A stretch of 40,280 nucleotides of DNA. Source: Clostridiaceae bacterium. Lineage in GTDB: Bacteria > Bacillota > Clostridia > Oscillospirales > Acutalibacteraceae. How positions within the stretch are numbered: position 1 is the stretch's first letter; each line of letters opens with the position of its first letter. Below, piece by piece: positions 1 to 8,183 of this stretch. The position numbers were made by a program, and so were the translations under genes. Under the pieces are notes generated by a model. That model saw nothing but the letters and a program-made list of their open reading frames with translations. It searched no databases and was not told where the DNA came from. The stretch is taken from NCBI GenBank assembly GCA_016292575.1, contig JAEDIH010000002.1, forward strand, positions 1 to 40,280, read 5' to 3'.

Positions 1-218
1 AGCATACGCTTTGATGCACATCTTACTTGCATCTTTTCCGCCATATTGCACAAAAACCGCTTGAAATCCGACAGGATTCCTGCACGGCTTTTGCACAATC
101 TGACGAAAAATCTGACGGCGTAATCTGTACATCAGATTTAATCAGAGCTTCCTTAAAAAAGTTATGATTTATTAAGAGACTTCTTAAAATTGATTTTGTT
201 AAAAAACAGGTGTATTAA
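1..218. other. Non-coding region with nested inverted repeats
   Basis: No gene is visible in this stretch. It holds a large imperfect hairpin: the arm at 46-59 (TTGCACAAAAACCG) matches the reverse complement of 85-98 at 11 of 14 positions. Inside it is a small perfect pair, AATCC at 65-69 and GGATT at 74-78. Further right are a direct repeat TCTGACG (99-105 and 111-117), a small hairpin TAATCTG/CAGATT(T)A around 121-140, and TTAAG/CTTAA inverted arms around 172-187. The block at 159-189 resembles 8155-8185 upstream of trmFO. It could be a dispersed palindromic element or a structured 5' region. No convincing promoter for the gene at 219 was found. Confidence 0.5.
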
Positions 219-1376
219 ATGAAAGATAAAAACAAAAAGCTTTTTTCCGAGATGCTGTTCGGTCTCACCGCCGCCGGAAAGGTGTTTCTTCCTGCGCTTG
301 CAGCGGCTGCCTGCCTTTCGGTCAACGTATATTACGCTCTTGTTTCGGCAATAGTCTGCCTTGCTTTGTCTGCTGCCCTGAAAAAAAAGGTGCTTTCCTT
401 GAACGCATTTTTGCTTGTTCCGGTGGTTTTTGTTGCCGTTGCGTCCGGAAACGGTGCTTTGCCGCTTGCCGTTTTTGTCGGTTCCCTGCTTTGCATTCTG
501 CTCTCGCTTTCAAAAAATCAGCTTACCTTTCCGCCGTATGTAAAAGCCGGCGCGGCAATGGGACTTGCGTTTTCAATAACGGTGCTTCTGACAACATATT
601 ATTTCGGAATCGGCGCTTCGGGAAGCACAACCTTTGAAATGCTCAAAAACTACCGCTATTTAGGTTTCCATCCGAATTGGCGCGGCGTTTTCTTCGGCAC
701 GGTAACCCTGTTTGTAATGATAGTCTTTCCGTACAGATTCAAAAAGCTTTCAAAGTATCTTCCGGCGGAATTCGTTTCCCTGATAATACCGCTTGTGTTG
801 AACCTTTTTCTCAATCCCGATAAAAACTCGACTCCAATTCTCGAGGTCGGCGCGCTTTCCGATATGACGGTGCTTTCCGGCGTAAAAAGCTTTTTGCCGC
901 TTCTTGATTTTTCTGCGCTTTCCGGCGGTGAAGGTCTTGTGACCGTGATGAAAGGCGCGTTCGCTCTTGCGTTTGTCTGGACGCTTTTCAAGCCGCAGGA
1001 AAGGAAGGATTCCCTTTCTGCCGCCTCGTGCGGCGCGGTTTCGGCTTTGCTCGGCGGCTTTCCGGCTGCCCGGCGCAATATTCTGAAATATACCTCCCTT
1101 TCGGCGCTGACTGCCGTTGCTGCGTCCACACTGTTTGCCGTGCTTTGCTCCGGCATTATTTCAAGAATACCTCTGCATTCGCTTGCTGTTATGTTCATCG
1201 TTTCTGCCTGGCAGAGGGTTCCGTTCAGGCTTGCCGCGCCTGTGTTTGCGGAAAAGAATTTTATTGGAATTGCGATGTTTTTTGTTTCCGCATTCGTCTT
1301 TGTTTTCTTTGACCCGTTCATAGCGGCGATTATCTGCGTTGTGTTTTCCGTTGCGGCAGGGAGGATTAAAAAATGA
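219..1376 (+). CDS. SulP-like membrane permease lacking a STAS domain
   Basis: This 385-residue, very hydrophobic protein has roughly ten candidate membrane segments. Several stretches resemble the transmembrane core of the SulP anion permease family: an N-terminal hydrophobic repeat (about 11-50), an NWRGVFFGTVTLFVMIVFP-like segment near 150 followed by a short basic loop, and a conserved-looking GGFPAARRNI turn near 280 followed by a segment ending in IPLHSLAVMFIVSAW. SulP proteins usually carry a cytoplasmic STAS domain of about 100 residues; here the protein stops right after the last membrane segment. The substrate cannot be told (sulfate, bicarbonate and other anions are known in the family). 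The stop overlaps the next gene's start (ATGA), so the two are probably translationally coupled. The ribosome binding site is weak (CAGGTG). The family call rests on pattern recall, not a search. Confidence 0.55.
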   Translation: MKDKNKKLFSEMLFGLTAAGKVFLPALAAAACLSVNVYYALVSAIVCLALSAALKKKVLSLNAFLLVPVVFVAVASGNGALPLAVFVGSLLCILLSLSKNQLTFPPYVKAGAAMGLAFSITVLLTTYYFGIGASGSTTFEMLKNYRYLGFHPNWRGVFFGTVTLFVMIVFPYRFKKLSKYLPAEFVSLIIPLVLNLFLNPDKNSTPILEVGALSDMTVLSGVKSFLPLLDFSALSGGEGLVTVMKGAFALAFVWTLFKPQERKDSLSAASCGAVSALLGGFPAARRNILKYTSLSALTAVAASTLFAVLCSGIISRIPLHSLAVMFIVSAWQRVPFRLAAPVFAEKNFIGIAMFFVSAFVFVFFDPFIAAIICVVFSVAAGRIKK

Positions 1377-2410
1377 GCAGCAGAGTTATGAAAAATAATA
1401 AAAGCTCCGGCAAAGGTAAGCTGGTAAAGGATATCGTCAGGGGACTTACTTATATTGTTATGATTTCGGTTTTCCTCCTTGATATCTATACGCTTGTTCT
1501 TTGCAATAAGTATGAAAAGGAATACTCTTTTTCAGCCGAGACGTTTGATTATAAGTACGGAGACGACCGTATCCACTTTTTAAACACGGCGAACTCCGAT
1601 TGCGTGCTTATTGAAAGCAACGGACGCTTTGCGCTTGTGGATTCCGGCGAAGGGAACGACGATCCGCGCAGAAAGACCGAATACCGCGGTTTCCGTGACG
1701 ATGTTATCAATTACATCAAAAAAGTTGCAACCGGAAAGGACGGTAAGGCGCACCTTGATTTTATTCTCGGAACGCATTGCCACTATGACCATTACGGAAA
1801 CTTTGAGGATATCATTAAAAATGACGATATAGTAATTAAAAAAGCGTATTTTAAAGAGTATGACCCGAATGTCGGCACAGACCTTGAAAGCAACGGCTGG
1901 GGCAATATTCAGACCTATAACAGGATAATTGACGCGCTGAAGGAAAAGAACATTCCGTTCACCGGAAACTTACCGGACAAAGAATTCATGTTCGGAGATT
2001 TCAGGGTCAGGTTTATCAACACCGTTACTCCGCAAGAGCTCGTTGGCAAAGGCGAAAACGCCGCAAGCGTTGGAGTCTTGCTTGAAAAAGGGGAGCGCAC
2101 CGCTTTTCTTGCGGCGGACTTCACCGCAAAGTCCGGTCTTGAAAAAAGGTACGGTGATGAGATAGGCCACGTTGACCTTTTAAAGATCGGTCACCACGGT
2201 TATTTCGGCTCGTCCTCACGCAGCTTTATTAAAAAGCTCTCGCCGAAGATTGCGATAGTCACAAACTACCTCGGAAAGATCTATCCGAACGTCAAATGGA
2301 ATCTTACCGTAACGGCGAAAGCTTCTATTTATTCCTGCGTCAATCATGACGGAATTGTTGCAACGTTTACGGACACAAACGAAATTGTTCTTACCGACCG
2401 CGCAATGTAA
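1373..2410 (+). CDS. Membrane-anchored metallo-beta-lactamase-fold hydrolase (ComEC C-terminal type)
   Basis: This 345-residue protein has one N-terminal membrane anchor (about 24-45) with a basic cytoplasmic tail, which should place the catalytic domain outside the membrane. The metal-binding signature is clear: H135, C136, H137, Y138, D139, H140 (HxHxDH), with a later FLAADFT strand (probable bridging Asp) and a GHHG motif. The overall layout resembles the metallo-beta-lactamase domain at the end of ComEC/Rec2 proteins, but the competence channel domain is absent. The substrate is unknown; a nuclease or phosphodiesterase role is possible. It overlaps the upstream permease gene by 4 bp (ATGA) and has an internal GGAGG site, so both are likely made from one transcript. 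The fold is well supported, the function is not. Confidence 0.8.
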   Translation: MSSRVMKNNKSSGKGKLVKDIVRGLTYIVMISVFLLDIYTLVLCNKYEKEYSFSAETFDYKYGDDRIHFLNTANSDCVLIESNGRFALVDSGEGNDDPRRKTEYRGFRDDVINYIKKVATGKDGKAHLDFILGTHCHYDHYGNFEDIIKNDDIVIKKAYFKEYDPNVGTDLESNGWGNIQTYNRIIDALKEKNIPFTGNLPDKEFMFGDFRVRFINTVTPQELVGKGENAASVGVLLEKGERTAFLAADFTAKSGLEKRYGDEIGHVDLLKIGHHGYFGSSSRSFIKKLSPKIAIVTNYLGKIYPNVKWNLTVTAKASIYSCVNHDGIVATFTDTNEIVLTDRAM

Positions 2411-2482
2411 GGCTCCTTTTCTTCGCAGCAATTAATAATTAATAATTTGTTTAAAGCGGTCGATAATAATTTCAAAAACTAC

Positions 2483-2511
2483 TTGACAAACGTAAAAGAC
2501 GGTAGTATTAT
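2483..2511 (+). promoter_or_regulatory. Sigma-A type promoter of the infC operon
   Basis: The -35 TTGACA (2483-2488) is a perfect consensus match. The -10 TATTAT (2506-2511) lies after a 17-bp spacer. It sits about 140 bp upstream of infC, leaving room for a regulatory leader. Confidence 0.85.
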
Positions 2512-2517
2512 ATTTAG

Positions 2518-2653
2518 GCAACAAAGCAGAGCATTGTTTCGTTCTCACCTTCCGAATTTTGTTTTTGAAGGTCAATAAACTTCTTTAAGTGTATTGTGCG
2601 TGAACGGAAAAACTCTGTTCACGCTTTAGTTTTATCAGATTTTTTGGAGGTGT
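2518..2653 (+). promoter_or_regulatory. Structured leader of infC-rpmI-rplT (candidate L20-type leader)
   Basis: About 135 nt lie between the promoter and infC. Visible hairpins are AACAA/TTGTT (2520-2538), ACCTTC/GAAGGT (2547-2572) and an 8-bp perfect stem GCGTGAAC/GTTCACGC (2598-2605 and 2617-2624) followed by a U-rich but interrupted stretch before the GGAGG. In Bacilli and Clostridia this operon is commonly autoregulated by L20 binding to its leader. The last hairpin could act as an attenuator, but its U tail is weak. The identification is from position and structure; no covariance model was run. Confidence 0.5.
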
Positions 2654-3178
2654 ATGAACATCGCTATCAAAGAAATGCAGATCAATGAGGAAATCAGAGA
2701 CAAAGAGCTTCGTGTTATCGACGCAGACGGCGAGGCAATCGGCATCATGTCTGCCGCCGAGGCGCTGAAGATTGCCGAGGAAAAAAATCTTGATCTTGTC
2801 AAAATTGCTCCTCAGGCTAAACCGCCGGTATGCAAAATCATGGATTACGGAAAATATCGCTTTGAACAGACCAAGCGCGAAAAGGAAGCAAGGAAGAATC
2901 AGCGTATTATCGAAATTAAAGAAATTCGCCTTTCTCTTAATATCGACAAGCATGACTTTGAAACCAAGGTCAATCACGCAAAGCGCTTCCTTGAAAGCGG
3001 AAACAAGGTCAAGGTTTCAATCCGCTTCCGCGGTCGTGAAATGGCTCACCCGGAAAACGGTCTTGTTACAATGAGTAACTTTTCCGAAGCCTGCTCTGAG
3101 TTCAGCTCGGTTGAAAAGCCGGCAAAGCTCGAGGGTCGCTCAATGCAGATGTTCCTTGCACCGAAAACAAAAAAGTAA
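2654..3178 (+). CDS. infC: Translation initiation factor IF-3
   Basis: IF3 binds the 30S subunit, keeps it apart from 50S and checks the initiator tRNA-start codon pairing. The 174 residues match the usual length. The N-terminal domain begins INEEIRDKELRVID (residue 9 on) and reaches the KPPVCKIMDYGKY motif near 55-70. A lysine-rich linker leads to a C-terminal domain with RLSLNIDKHDF and VKVSIRFRGREM. The ATG chosen gives the usual short leader peptide before INEEIR. Its GGAGG (2646-2650) is only 3 nt from the ATG, closer than normal, which may lower initiation or matter for autoregulation. It is the first gene of the infC-rpmI-rplT operon. Confidence 0.98.
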   Translation: MNIAIKEMQINEEIRDKELRVIDADGEAIGIMSAAEALKIAEEKNLDLVKIAPQAKPPVCKIMDYGKYRFEQTKREKEARKNQRIIEIKEIRLSLNIDKHDFETKVNHAKRFLESGNKVKVSIRFRGREMAHPENGLVTMSNFSEACSEFSSVEKPAKLEGRSMQMFLAPKTKK

Positions 3179-3195
3179 TTACAGGAGGAAAAATC

Positions 3196-3393
3196 ATGCC
3201 TAAGATTAAAACTCACAGCGGAGCCAAAAAGCGTTTTAAGCTCTCAAAGAACGGTAAGCCCATCCGTGGTCATGCTTACAAATCTCACATCCTTAACAAA
3301 AAGACTACCAAGCGCAAGAGAAATCTTCGCAAAACAGAAGTTGCCGACGTTACAAATCAGAAGCAGATCAAACGTCTCATTCCTTACAAATAA
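3196..3393 (+). CDS. rpmI: 50S ribosomal protein L35
   Basis: This is a 65-residue, strongly basic protein of the large ribosomal subunit. It shows the family opening KIKTHSGAKKRFK and the central NKKTTKRKRNLRK patch that contacts 23S rRNA. It has a good AGGAGG site and lies 17 bp after infC, so it is the second gene of the operon. Length and sequence are typical. Confidence 0.98.
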   Translation: MPKIKTHSGAKKRFKLSKNGKPIRGHAYKSHILNKKTTKRKRNLRKTEVADVTNQKQIKRLIPYK

Positions 3394-3401
3394 GATGACT
3401 T

Positions 3402-3420
3402 CCGCCGGTTGACCGTGCGG
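3402..3420 (+). promoter_or_regulatory. Hairpin between rpmI and rplT
   Basis: CCGCCGG (3402-3408) pairs with CCG-T-GCGG (3413-3420) around a TTGA loop, giving seven base pairs with one bulged T. The gap between rpmI and rplT (85 bp) is longer than usual for this operon. There is no U run, so it is not a good terminator. It may be an RNA-processing site or an L20-binding structure; that is inference. Confidence 0.4.
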
Positions 3421-3478
3421 CTCATTTTCCACCAACTTCTGATTTTAGAGAAATATATTATAACGGAGGTACTTTATC

Positions 3479-3832
3479 ATGGCACGTATTAAAGGCGCAA
3501 TGATGACTCGCAAGAGAAGAAATAAAGTTTTAAAACTCGCTAAGGGCTATTACGGCTCAAAGCATAGCCTCTTCAAAACAGCCAAGCAGGCCGTTATGAA
3601 GAGCGGTAATTACGCTTACATCGGAAGAAAGCAGAAAAAGCGCGACTTCCGCCGCCTTTGGATAACAAGAATTTCCGCCGCCTGCAAGGCTAACGGAACC
3701 AACTATTCAACTTTTATCAACGGACTCAAGAAAGCCGGCATCACTCTTAACAGAAAGATGCTTTCCGAGATTGCAATTGCTGATCCCGCCGCTTTCACCG
3801 CTCTTGTTGAAAAGGCAAAGGCTGCTCTTTAA
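3479..3832 (+). CDS. rplT: 50S ribosomal protein L20
   Basis: L20 binds 23S rRNA early in 50S assembly and in many bacteria represses its own operon by binding the mRNA leader. The 117 residues match the family length. The basic N-terminal extension (RIKGAMMTRKRRNKVLKLAKGY) is followed by the globular domain with RRLWITRISAACKANG and a C-terminal helix. The start is preceded by ACGGAGG at good spacing. It ends the operon just before a clear terminator. Confidence 0.98.
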   Translation: MARIKGAMMTRKRRNKVLKLAKGYYGSKHSLFKTAKQAVMKSGNYAYIGRKQKKRDFRRLWITRISAACKANGTNYSTFINGLKKAGITLNRKMLSEIAIADPAAFTALVEKAKAAL

Positions 3833-3841
3833 TTGACTGTT

Positions 3842-3882
3842 ATGCGTCCGAGAAATCCTCTCGGGCGTATTTGTCTTTTTTT
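3842..3882 (+). terminator. Rho-independent terminator after rplT
   Basis: An 11-bp stem pairs 3842-3852 with 3860-3870 (two G-U pairs), with loop AAATCCT. It is followed by TTGTCTTTTTTT. This closes the infC-rpmI-rplT operon. Confidence 0.9.
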
Positions 3883-3918
3883 GGTGACTGCCGGTGAGCC
3901 TATGAAAGGAAAAACAAT

Positions 3919-4704
3919 ATGACAAGCGTTATCGAAAGCGCCTCGAACGAAAAAATCAAGGTCGCCTCAAAGCTCTCCGTCTCATCAAAGGAGAGGAAGG
4001 AAAAAAACAGCTTTCTGCTTGAGGGGCTTCGCCTCTGCCGCGACGCAGCGGAATGCGGCGTTTCGGTCAGGACTTTTTTTTACACACAAAATGCATTTGA
4101 AAAACATGAGGCGGACGTTCGTTTCATTTCTTCAAAAGCCGAAAATACCTTTCTCATATCAAAAGCCGCCGCGCTGAAGCTGAGCGACACGCAAACTCCG
4201 CAGGGGTTTTTCTGCGTTTGCGCCTGTCTTCCTGCGCGTGACGAGGAAAGCATACTCAAAAGCGGAAAATTCATTGCTCTTGAGAATCTTCAGGATCCCT
4301 CGAACCTCGGTGCAGTTGCCCGTACGGCTGAGGCGCTCGGAATCACCGCGCTCATTACCGAAAGCGGCTGCGACATATATAACCCGAAAGCTCAGCGCGC
4401 GGCCATGGGCTCGCTTTTGCGCCTGCCCGTTATCAGGACGGACGACCTTTGCGCGCTTATCGGAAAGTGCAGGGCAAGGGGCTTCAAGACGTATGCAACA
4501 ACGCCCTCAGACAGCGCAAAGCTCATTACCGAAGCCGATATGAGCGGCTCTGTTATTGCCGTGATAGGCAACGAGGGCAACGGTGTTTCACAAAGGATTT
4601 TTGACTCTTGCGAAAGTGTAACGATACCCATGAAAGGGCGCGCGGAATCGCTCAACGCTTCCGTTGCCGCCGCTCTCGTCATGTGGGAGCTTATGAAAGG
4701 ATAA
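3919..4704 (+). CDS. TrmH/SpoU-family RNA 2'-O-methyltransferase (RlmB-like)
   Basis: This 261-residue protein should methylate a ribose 2'-OH in rRNA or tRNA using S-adenosylmethionine through the trefoil-knot SPOUT fold. The three SpoU motifs are visible: motif 1 NLQDPSNLGAVARTAEALG near 120, motif 2 with GNEGNGVS near 215, and motif 3 GRAESLNASVAAALVMWEL at the C-terminus. The N-terminal approximately 100 residues form the substrate-binding domain typical of TsnR/RlmB-like proteins (LLEGLRLCRDA). In Firmicutes such a gene often sits near rplT or pheST. It has a fair AAAGGA site. The exact target nucleotide cannot be read from sequence. Confidence 0.9.
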   Translation: MTSVIESASNEKIKVASKLSVSSKERKEKNSFLLEGLRLCRDAAECGVSVRTFFYTQNAFEKHEADVRFISSKAENTFLISKAAALKLSDTQTPQGFFCVCACLPARDEESILKSGKFIALENLQDPSNLGAVARTAEALGITALITESGCDIYNPKAQRAAMGSLLRLPVIRTDDLCALIGKCRARGFKTYATTPSDSAKLITEADMSGSVIAVIGNEGNGVSQRIFDSCESVTIPMKGRAESLNASVAAALVMWELMKG

Positions 4705-4724
4705 AGAAGCATAAGGAGAAAAAA

Positions 4725-5981
4725 TTGGATAAGAGATTATACTGGCTCTGGCTTCAGAGCGCTCTGGGCTTCGGTGCAAACACAAATGCGCTTGTTTCAG
4801 CCTATGGCTCTGCGGAAAGGATATATGAAGCCTCGGACGATGATCTGCGCCTTTCGGGCGCGTTTTCCGAGGGGTTTTTCGGTCTTAAGGCTCAGGGTCT
4901 TCAAAAGCTGAAGCAGACCGATATCCGCGCCGGCGAAAGCGTGCTTGAATACTGCGAAAAGAACTATATAAGCGTTATTACTCCCGATGATCCGCGTTAC
5001 CCGAAAAGGCTTCTCGGCATTCAGAACTATCCGCTTGCGCTTTTTGTCAGGGGCGATATTTCCTGCCTTAACGAAAGCAGCCTTGCCATCGGCGTTATCG
5101 GCACAAGAAAGCCGTCCGAGTACGGCATCAAGGCTGCCGAGCAGATTGCGCGCGGTCTTGCAAAAAACAGGGTGACAATCGTCAGCGGCGGCGCTCTCGG
5201 CATCGACAGCGTTGCCCACAGGAGCGCCATAGCCGAAAAGGATAAAACCGTTCTCGTAATGGGCTGCGGTCACGATTCGCGCTATCTGCGCGAAAACGAG
5301 GCGCTGCGCGAAGAGGTCACGCGCAACGGAGCAACAATAACCGAGTATCCGCCCTTGACTATGGCCGGAAAGGGATATTTTCCGCTGCGCAACCGCATTA
5401 TCTCCGGCGTTTCCAACGGCGTTGTGATAATCGAAGCAAATCTCAGGAGCGGAACGCTCAATACCGCTGCCCACGCCAAAAAGCAGCGGCGCGATATTTT
5501 TGCCGTTCCCGGAGATGTTTCAAGCGTTTCCTATGCAGGCTCAAACAAGCTGATAATTGACGGAGCGCACGCAGTTTTCAGCGCGCAGGATATTCTTGAG
5601 CGCTATCGATTTGAGCTTGCAGGCAAGAGGGAATTTTCAAACCGGGAACCGAAAACGCCTTTTGACGGCATTGATTTATTTCCTTTCGGTGAAAATGACG
5701 CGCCGCAGGAGAAAATTCCTGTGAAAAAAGCACAAAAACCGCGCGCCGCAGCGCCCAAATGTGAGGAAAAAGCAAAAATTTTAAAAACCGTTCCTGAAGG
5801 TATTTCTAAAAATGCGGCTTTGGTGTATAATGTAATGAAAACCGAGGACATGCCTCTTGATGACATCATCAGAGAGAGTTCTCTGTCCGTCAGCAAGGTG
5901 CTCATTGCTTTGACCGAGCTTGAAATCGGCGGCCATGTCACCTGCGTCGGCGGAAATAATTACAGAGTTACCGGCGCCTGA
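4725..5981 (+). CDS. dprA: DNA-processing protein DprA
   Basis: DprA binds incoming single-stranded DNA during transformation and loads RecA; it is also widespread in bacteria not known to be competent. The start is TTG at 4725, chosen because AAGGAG (4713-4718) lies 6 nt upstream and the protein then begins DKRLYWLWLQ as expected. An upstream in-frame ATG at 4608 would run back through the preceding gene. The 418 residues comprise an N-terminal helical domain, the Rossmann-like core with VIGTRKPSEYG and VSGGALGIDSVAHRSAI, a NRIISG motif, a charged Pro/Lys-rich linker (about 310-350), and a C-terminal winged-helix domain. It lies 20 bp after the methyltransferase gene and upstream of topA, a common Firmicutes arrangement. 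Confidence 0.95.
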   Translation: MDKRLYWLWLQSALGFGANTNALVSAYGSAERIYEASDDDLRLSGAFSEGFFGLKAQGLQKLKQTDIRAGESVLEYCEKNYISVITPDDPRYPKRLLGIQNYPLALFVRGDISCLNESSLAIGVIGTRKPSEYGIKAAEQIARGLAKNRVTIVSGGALGIDSVAHRSAIAEKDKTVLVMGCGHDSRYLRENEALREEVTRNGATITEYPPLTMAGKGYFPLRNRIISGVSNGVVIIEANLRSGTLNTAAHAKKQRRDIFAVPGDVSSVSYAGSNKLIIDGAHAVFSAQDILERYRFELAGKREFSNREPKTPFDGIDLFPFGENDAPQEKIPVKKAQKPRAAAPKCEEKAKILKTVPEGISKNAALVYNVMKTEDMPLDDIIRESSLSVSKVLIALTELEIGGHVTCVGGNNYRVTGA

Positions 5982-6029
5982 AAAGCGCAATAAAATTCAA
6001 CAAACCACTGATTTGTGAAAGGTGAAAAT

Positions 6030-8111
6030 ATGTCAGATCTGATTATTGTTGAGTCGCCGTCAAAGGCTAAGACTCTTAAAAGCTATCTCGGAAAGGGCTA
6101 TAACATCGTGGCCTCAAAAGGTCACGTCAGGGATCTTCCGGCAGCGCGCCTCAGCGTTGATATCAAGCATGATTTTGCCCCGAAATACAGCATAGTAAAG
6201 GGAAAGGAAAAGCTTGTCAAGGAGCTTAAGGAAGCTGTGGCTCAGAGTGATAAGGTCTATCTTGCAACCGACCCCGACCGCGAGGGAGAGGCAATTTCAT
6301 GGCATCTTGCGTCACTGCTTGGTCTTGACCTTGACGAAAGCAACCGCGTAACCTTCAACGAAATTACAAAAACCGGCGTCAAAAACGGCATGGCCGCGCC
6401 GCGCAAGGTCGATCTCGATCTTGTCAATGCTCAGCAGGCTCGCCGTATTCTTGACCGCCTTGTCGGCTATAAGCTCAGCCCCTTTGTTTCGCAGAAGATA
6501 CGCCGCGGTCTTTCCGCGGGCCGCGTTCAGAGCGTTGCGCTGAGAATGATTGTTGACCGCGAGGATGAGATACGCGCTTTTGTTCCGGAGGAATACTGGA
6601 CGATTGAGGGCAAGTTCCTTGCCGGAAGAAAGGTTGTCAACGCCCAGTTTTACGGCGATGAAAGCGGAAAGCTCAAGCTTTCAAACGAGGAGCAGGCAAA
6701 CGCCGTGCTTGCGCGCCTTGAGGACGCACGTTACAGCGTCAGCTCGCTCAAAAAGGGAACAAGAAGAAAGAATCCTGCGCCGCCGTTCATCACCTCAACC
6801 CTCCAGCAGGAGGCCGCGCGCAGACTCGGCTTCCGCGCCGAAAAAACAATGAAGGTTGCTCAGGAGCTTTATGAGGGCGTTAATATCGAGGGTCACGGCA
6901 TGGTCGGTCTTATCACATACATGAGAACCGATTCGCTTAGAATTTCCGAAGAAGCAAGGAGTGCTACCGATGAATACGTCCGTTCGGTTTACGGCGACAA
7001 ATATATGCCCGATAAGCCGCGCTATTTCAAATCAAGAAGCAACGCACAGGACGGACACGAGGCAATAAGACCCTCAACAGTGGGCCTTACTCCCGAGTCC
7101 GTCAAGGAAAGCCTTTCGGGCGATCAGTATAAGCTTTATAACCTCATCTGGCGCCGCTTCGTAGCTTCGCTCATGTCGCAGTGTGTTCAGAACACCGTAA
7201 AGCTTGAAATCAAGGGCGTTGGAAAAAACGAAAAGGAGGGTGCTTACTGCCTATTCACCGCAAGCGGATATTCGGTCAAGTTTGACGGTTTTACCGTTCT
7301 CTATGATAACGCCGCCGACGATGAGGAAAAGGGCAAGCTTCCCGACGGTATTGCCGAGGGCGAAAGCCTTAAAGAACGCGAGATCAACAAAAATCAGCAC
7401 TTTACTCAGCCGCCCGCGCGCTATACGGAAGAAACACTCATCAAAACGCTTGAGGAAAACGGTGTCGGTCGTCCGAGCACCTATGCAACCATAATTTCAA
7501 CCATTGTCAAGCGCGAATATGTCTCAAGAAAATCAAAGCAGCTTGTGCCCACCGAGCTCGGGGAAACGATTACAAAGCTTCTTAAAGAAAAGTTCCCGAA
7601 AATTGTCAACACCAAGTTCACCGCGCAAATGGAGAGCGGACTTGACAGCGTCGGCGAGGGTCAGAAGGATTATATAAAGCTCTTGCATGAATTCTATGAT
7701 GACTTTGAGCAGAATCTTGAAAAGGTTAAGGGCGAAATGCAGGGCGTGAAGATTCAGCTTCAGGAGGATCAGACCGACATACCCTGCGAAAAATGCGGAC
7801 GTATGATGGTTATCAAAACCGGAAGATTCGGAAAATTCCTTGCCTGTCCGGGCTATCCCGAATGCAAAAACACAAAGCCCTACGTTATTGAAACGGGCGC
7901 GACCTGCCCGAAATGCGGCGGAAAGGTTATTGCCAAAAAGTCCAAGAGGGGTTACACCTTCTTCGGCTGCGATAATTGGCCCGACTGCGACTTCATGACC
8001 TGGGACAAACCGACCGAGCAGAAGTGCCCGCAGTGCGGAAAATCACTCTTTAAAGGCAAGGGCGGCGTTCTTGCCTGTTTGGACGAAAAGTGCGGCTATA
8101 AAGCCAAATAA
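6030..8111 (+). CDS. topA: DNA topoisomerase I (type IA)
   Basis: This enzyme relaxes negative supercoils by single-strand cleavage and passage. The ATG at 6030 is preferred over an in-frame GTG at 6015 because AAAGGTG (6018-6024) is well placed and the protein then starts MSDLIIVESPSKAKT, the canonical TOPRIM opening. The 693 residues contain TOPRIM (1 to about 115, with the DPDREGEAISWH acidic motif), the active-site tyrosine at about 297 in GLITYMRTDS, and three C-terminal zinc-ribbon modules (CEKCGRMM, CPKCGGK and CPQCGKS) that hold single-stranded DNA. All key motifs are present. The dprA-topA-trmFO order supports the call. Confidence 0.98.
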   Translation: MSDLIIVESPSKAKTLKSYLGKGYNIVASKGHVRDLPAARLSVDIKHDFAPKYSIVKGKEKLVKELKEAVAQSDKVYLATDPDREGEAISWHLASLLGLDLDESNRVTFNEITKTGVKNGMAAPRKVDLDLVNAQQARRILDRLVGYKLSPFVSQKIRRGLSAGRVQSVALRMIVDREDEIRAFVPEEYWTIEGKFLAGRKVVNAQFYGDESGKLKLSNEEQANAVLARLEDARYSVSSLKKGTRRKNPAPPFITSTLQQEAARRLGFRAEKTMKVAQELYEGVNIEGHGMVGLITYMRTDSLRISEEARSATDEYVRSVYGDKYMPDKPRYFKSRSNAQDGHEAIRPSTVGLTPESVKESLSGDQYKLYNLIWRRFVASLMSQCVQNTVKLEIKGVGKNEKEGAYCLFTASGYSVKFDGFTVLYDNAADDEEKGKLPDGIAEGESLKEREINKNQHFTQPPARYTEETLIKTLEENGVGRPSTYATIISTIVKREYVSRKSKQLVPTELGETITKLLKEKFPKIVNTKFTAQMESGLDSVGEGQKDYIKLLHEFYDDFEQNLEKVKGEMQGVKIQLQEDQTDIPCEKCGRMMVIKTGRFGKFLACPGYPECKNTKPYVIETGATCPKCGGKVIAKKSKRGYTFFGCDNWPDCDFMTWDKPTEQKCPQCGKSLFKGKGGVLACLDEKCGYKAK

Positions 8112-8148
8112 ATATTAGCGGTTAAACGGATTTACGGCTGAAATACGG

Positions 8149-8183
8149 TTAAGGAAGCTGCGATTTATTCGGAGATTCCTTAA
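8149..8183. repeat. Perfect 8-bp inverted repeat upstream of trmFO
   Basis: TTAAGGAA (8149-8156) and TTCCTTAA (8176-8183) are separated by 19 nt. The segment 8155-8185 aligns without gaps to 159-189 (24 of 31 positions identical, sharing GATTTATT, GAGA and CTTAAAA). This suggests a dispersed repeat or a shared binding site. It lies in the 90-bp topA-trmFO gap just before the trmFO ribosome binding site. Confidence 0.5.

Noticed and set aside
190..218. TTGATT and TATTAA at 17-bp spacing as a promoter for the gene at 219
   Set aside because: The -10 would touch the start codon, leaving no room for the 5' end and ribosome binding site.
2430..2455. AATTAAT direct repeats after the MBL gene as a terminator or repeat array
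   Set aside because: Only two AT-rich copies occur, with no GC stem.
4608..4724. Longer dprA reading frame from an ATG at 4608
   Set aside because: It lies inside the methyltransferase gene in another frame. The TTG at 4725 has a well-spaced AAGGAG and gives the family N-terminus.
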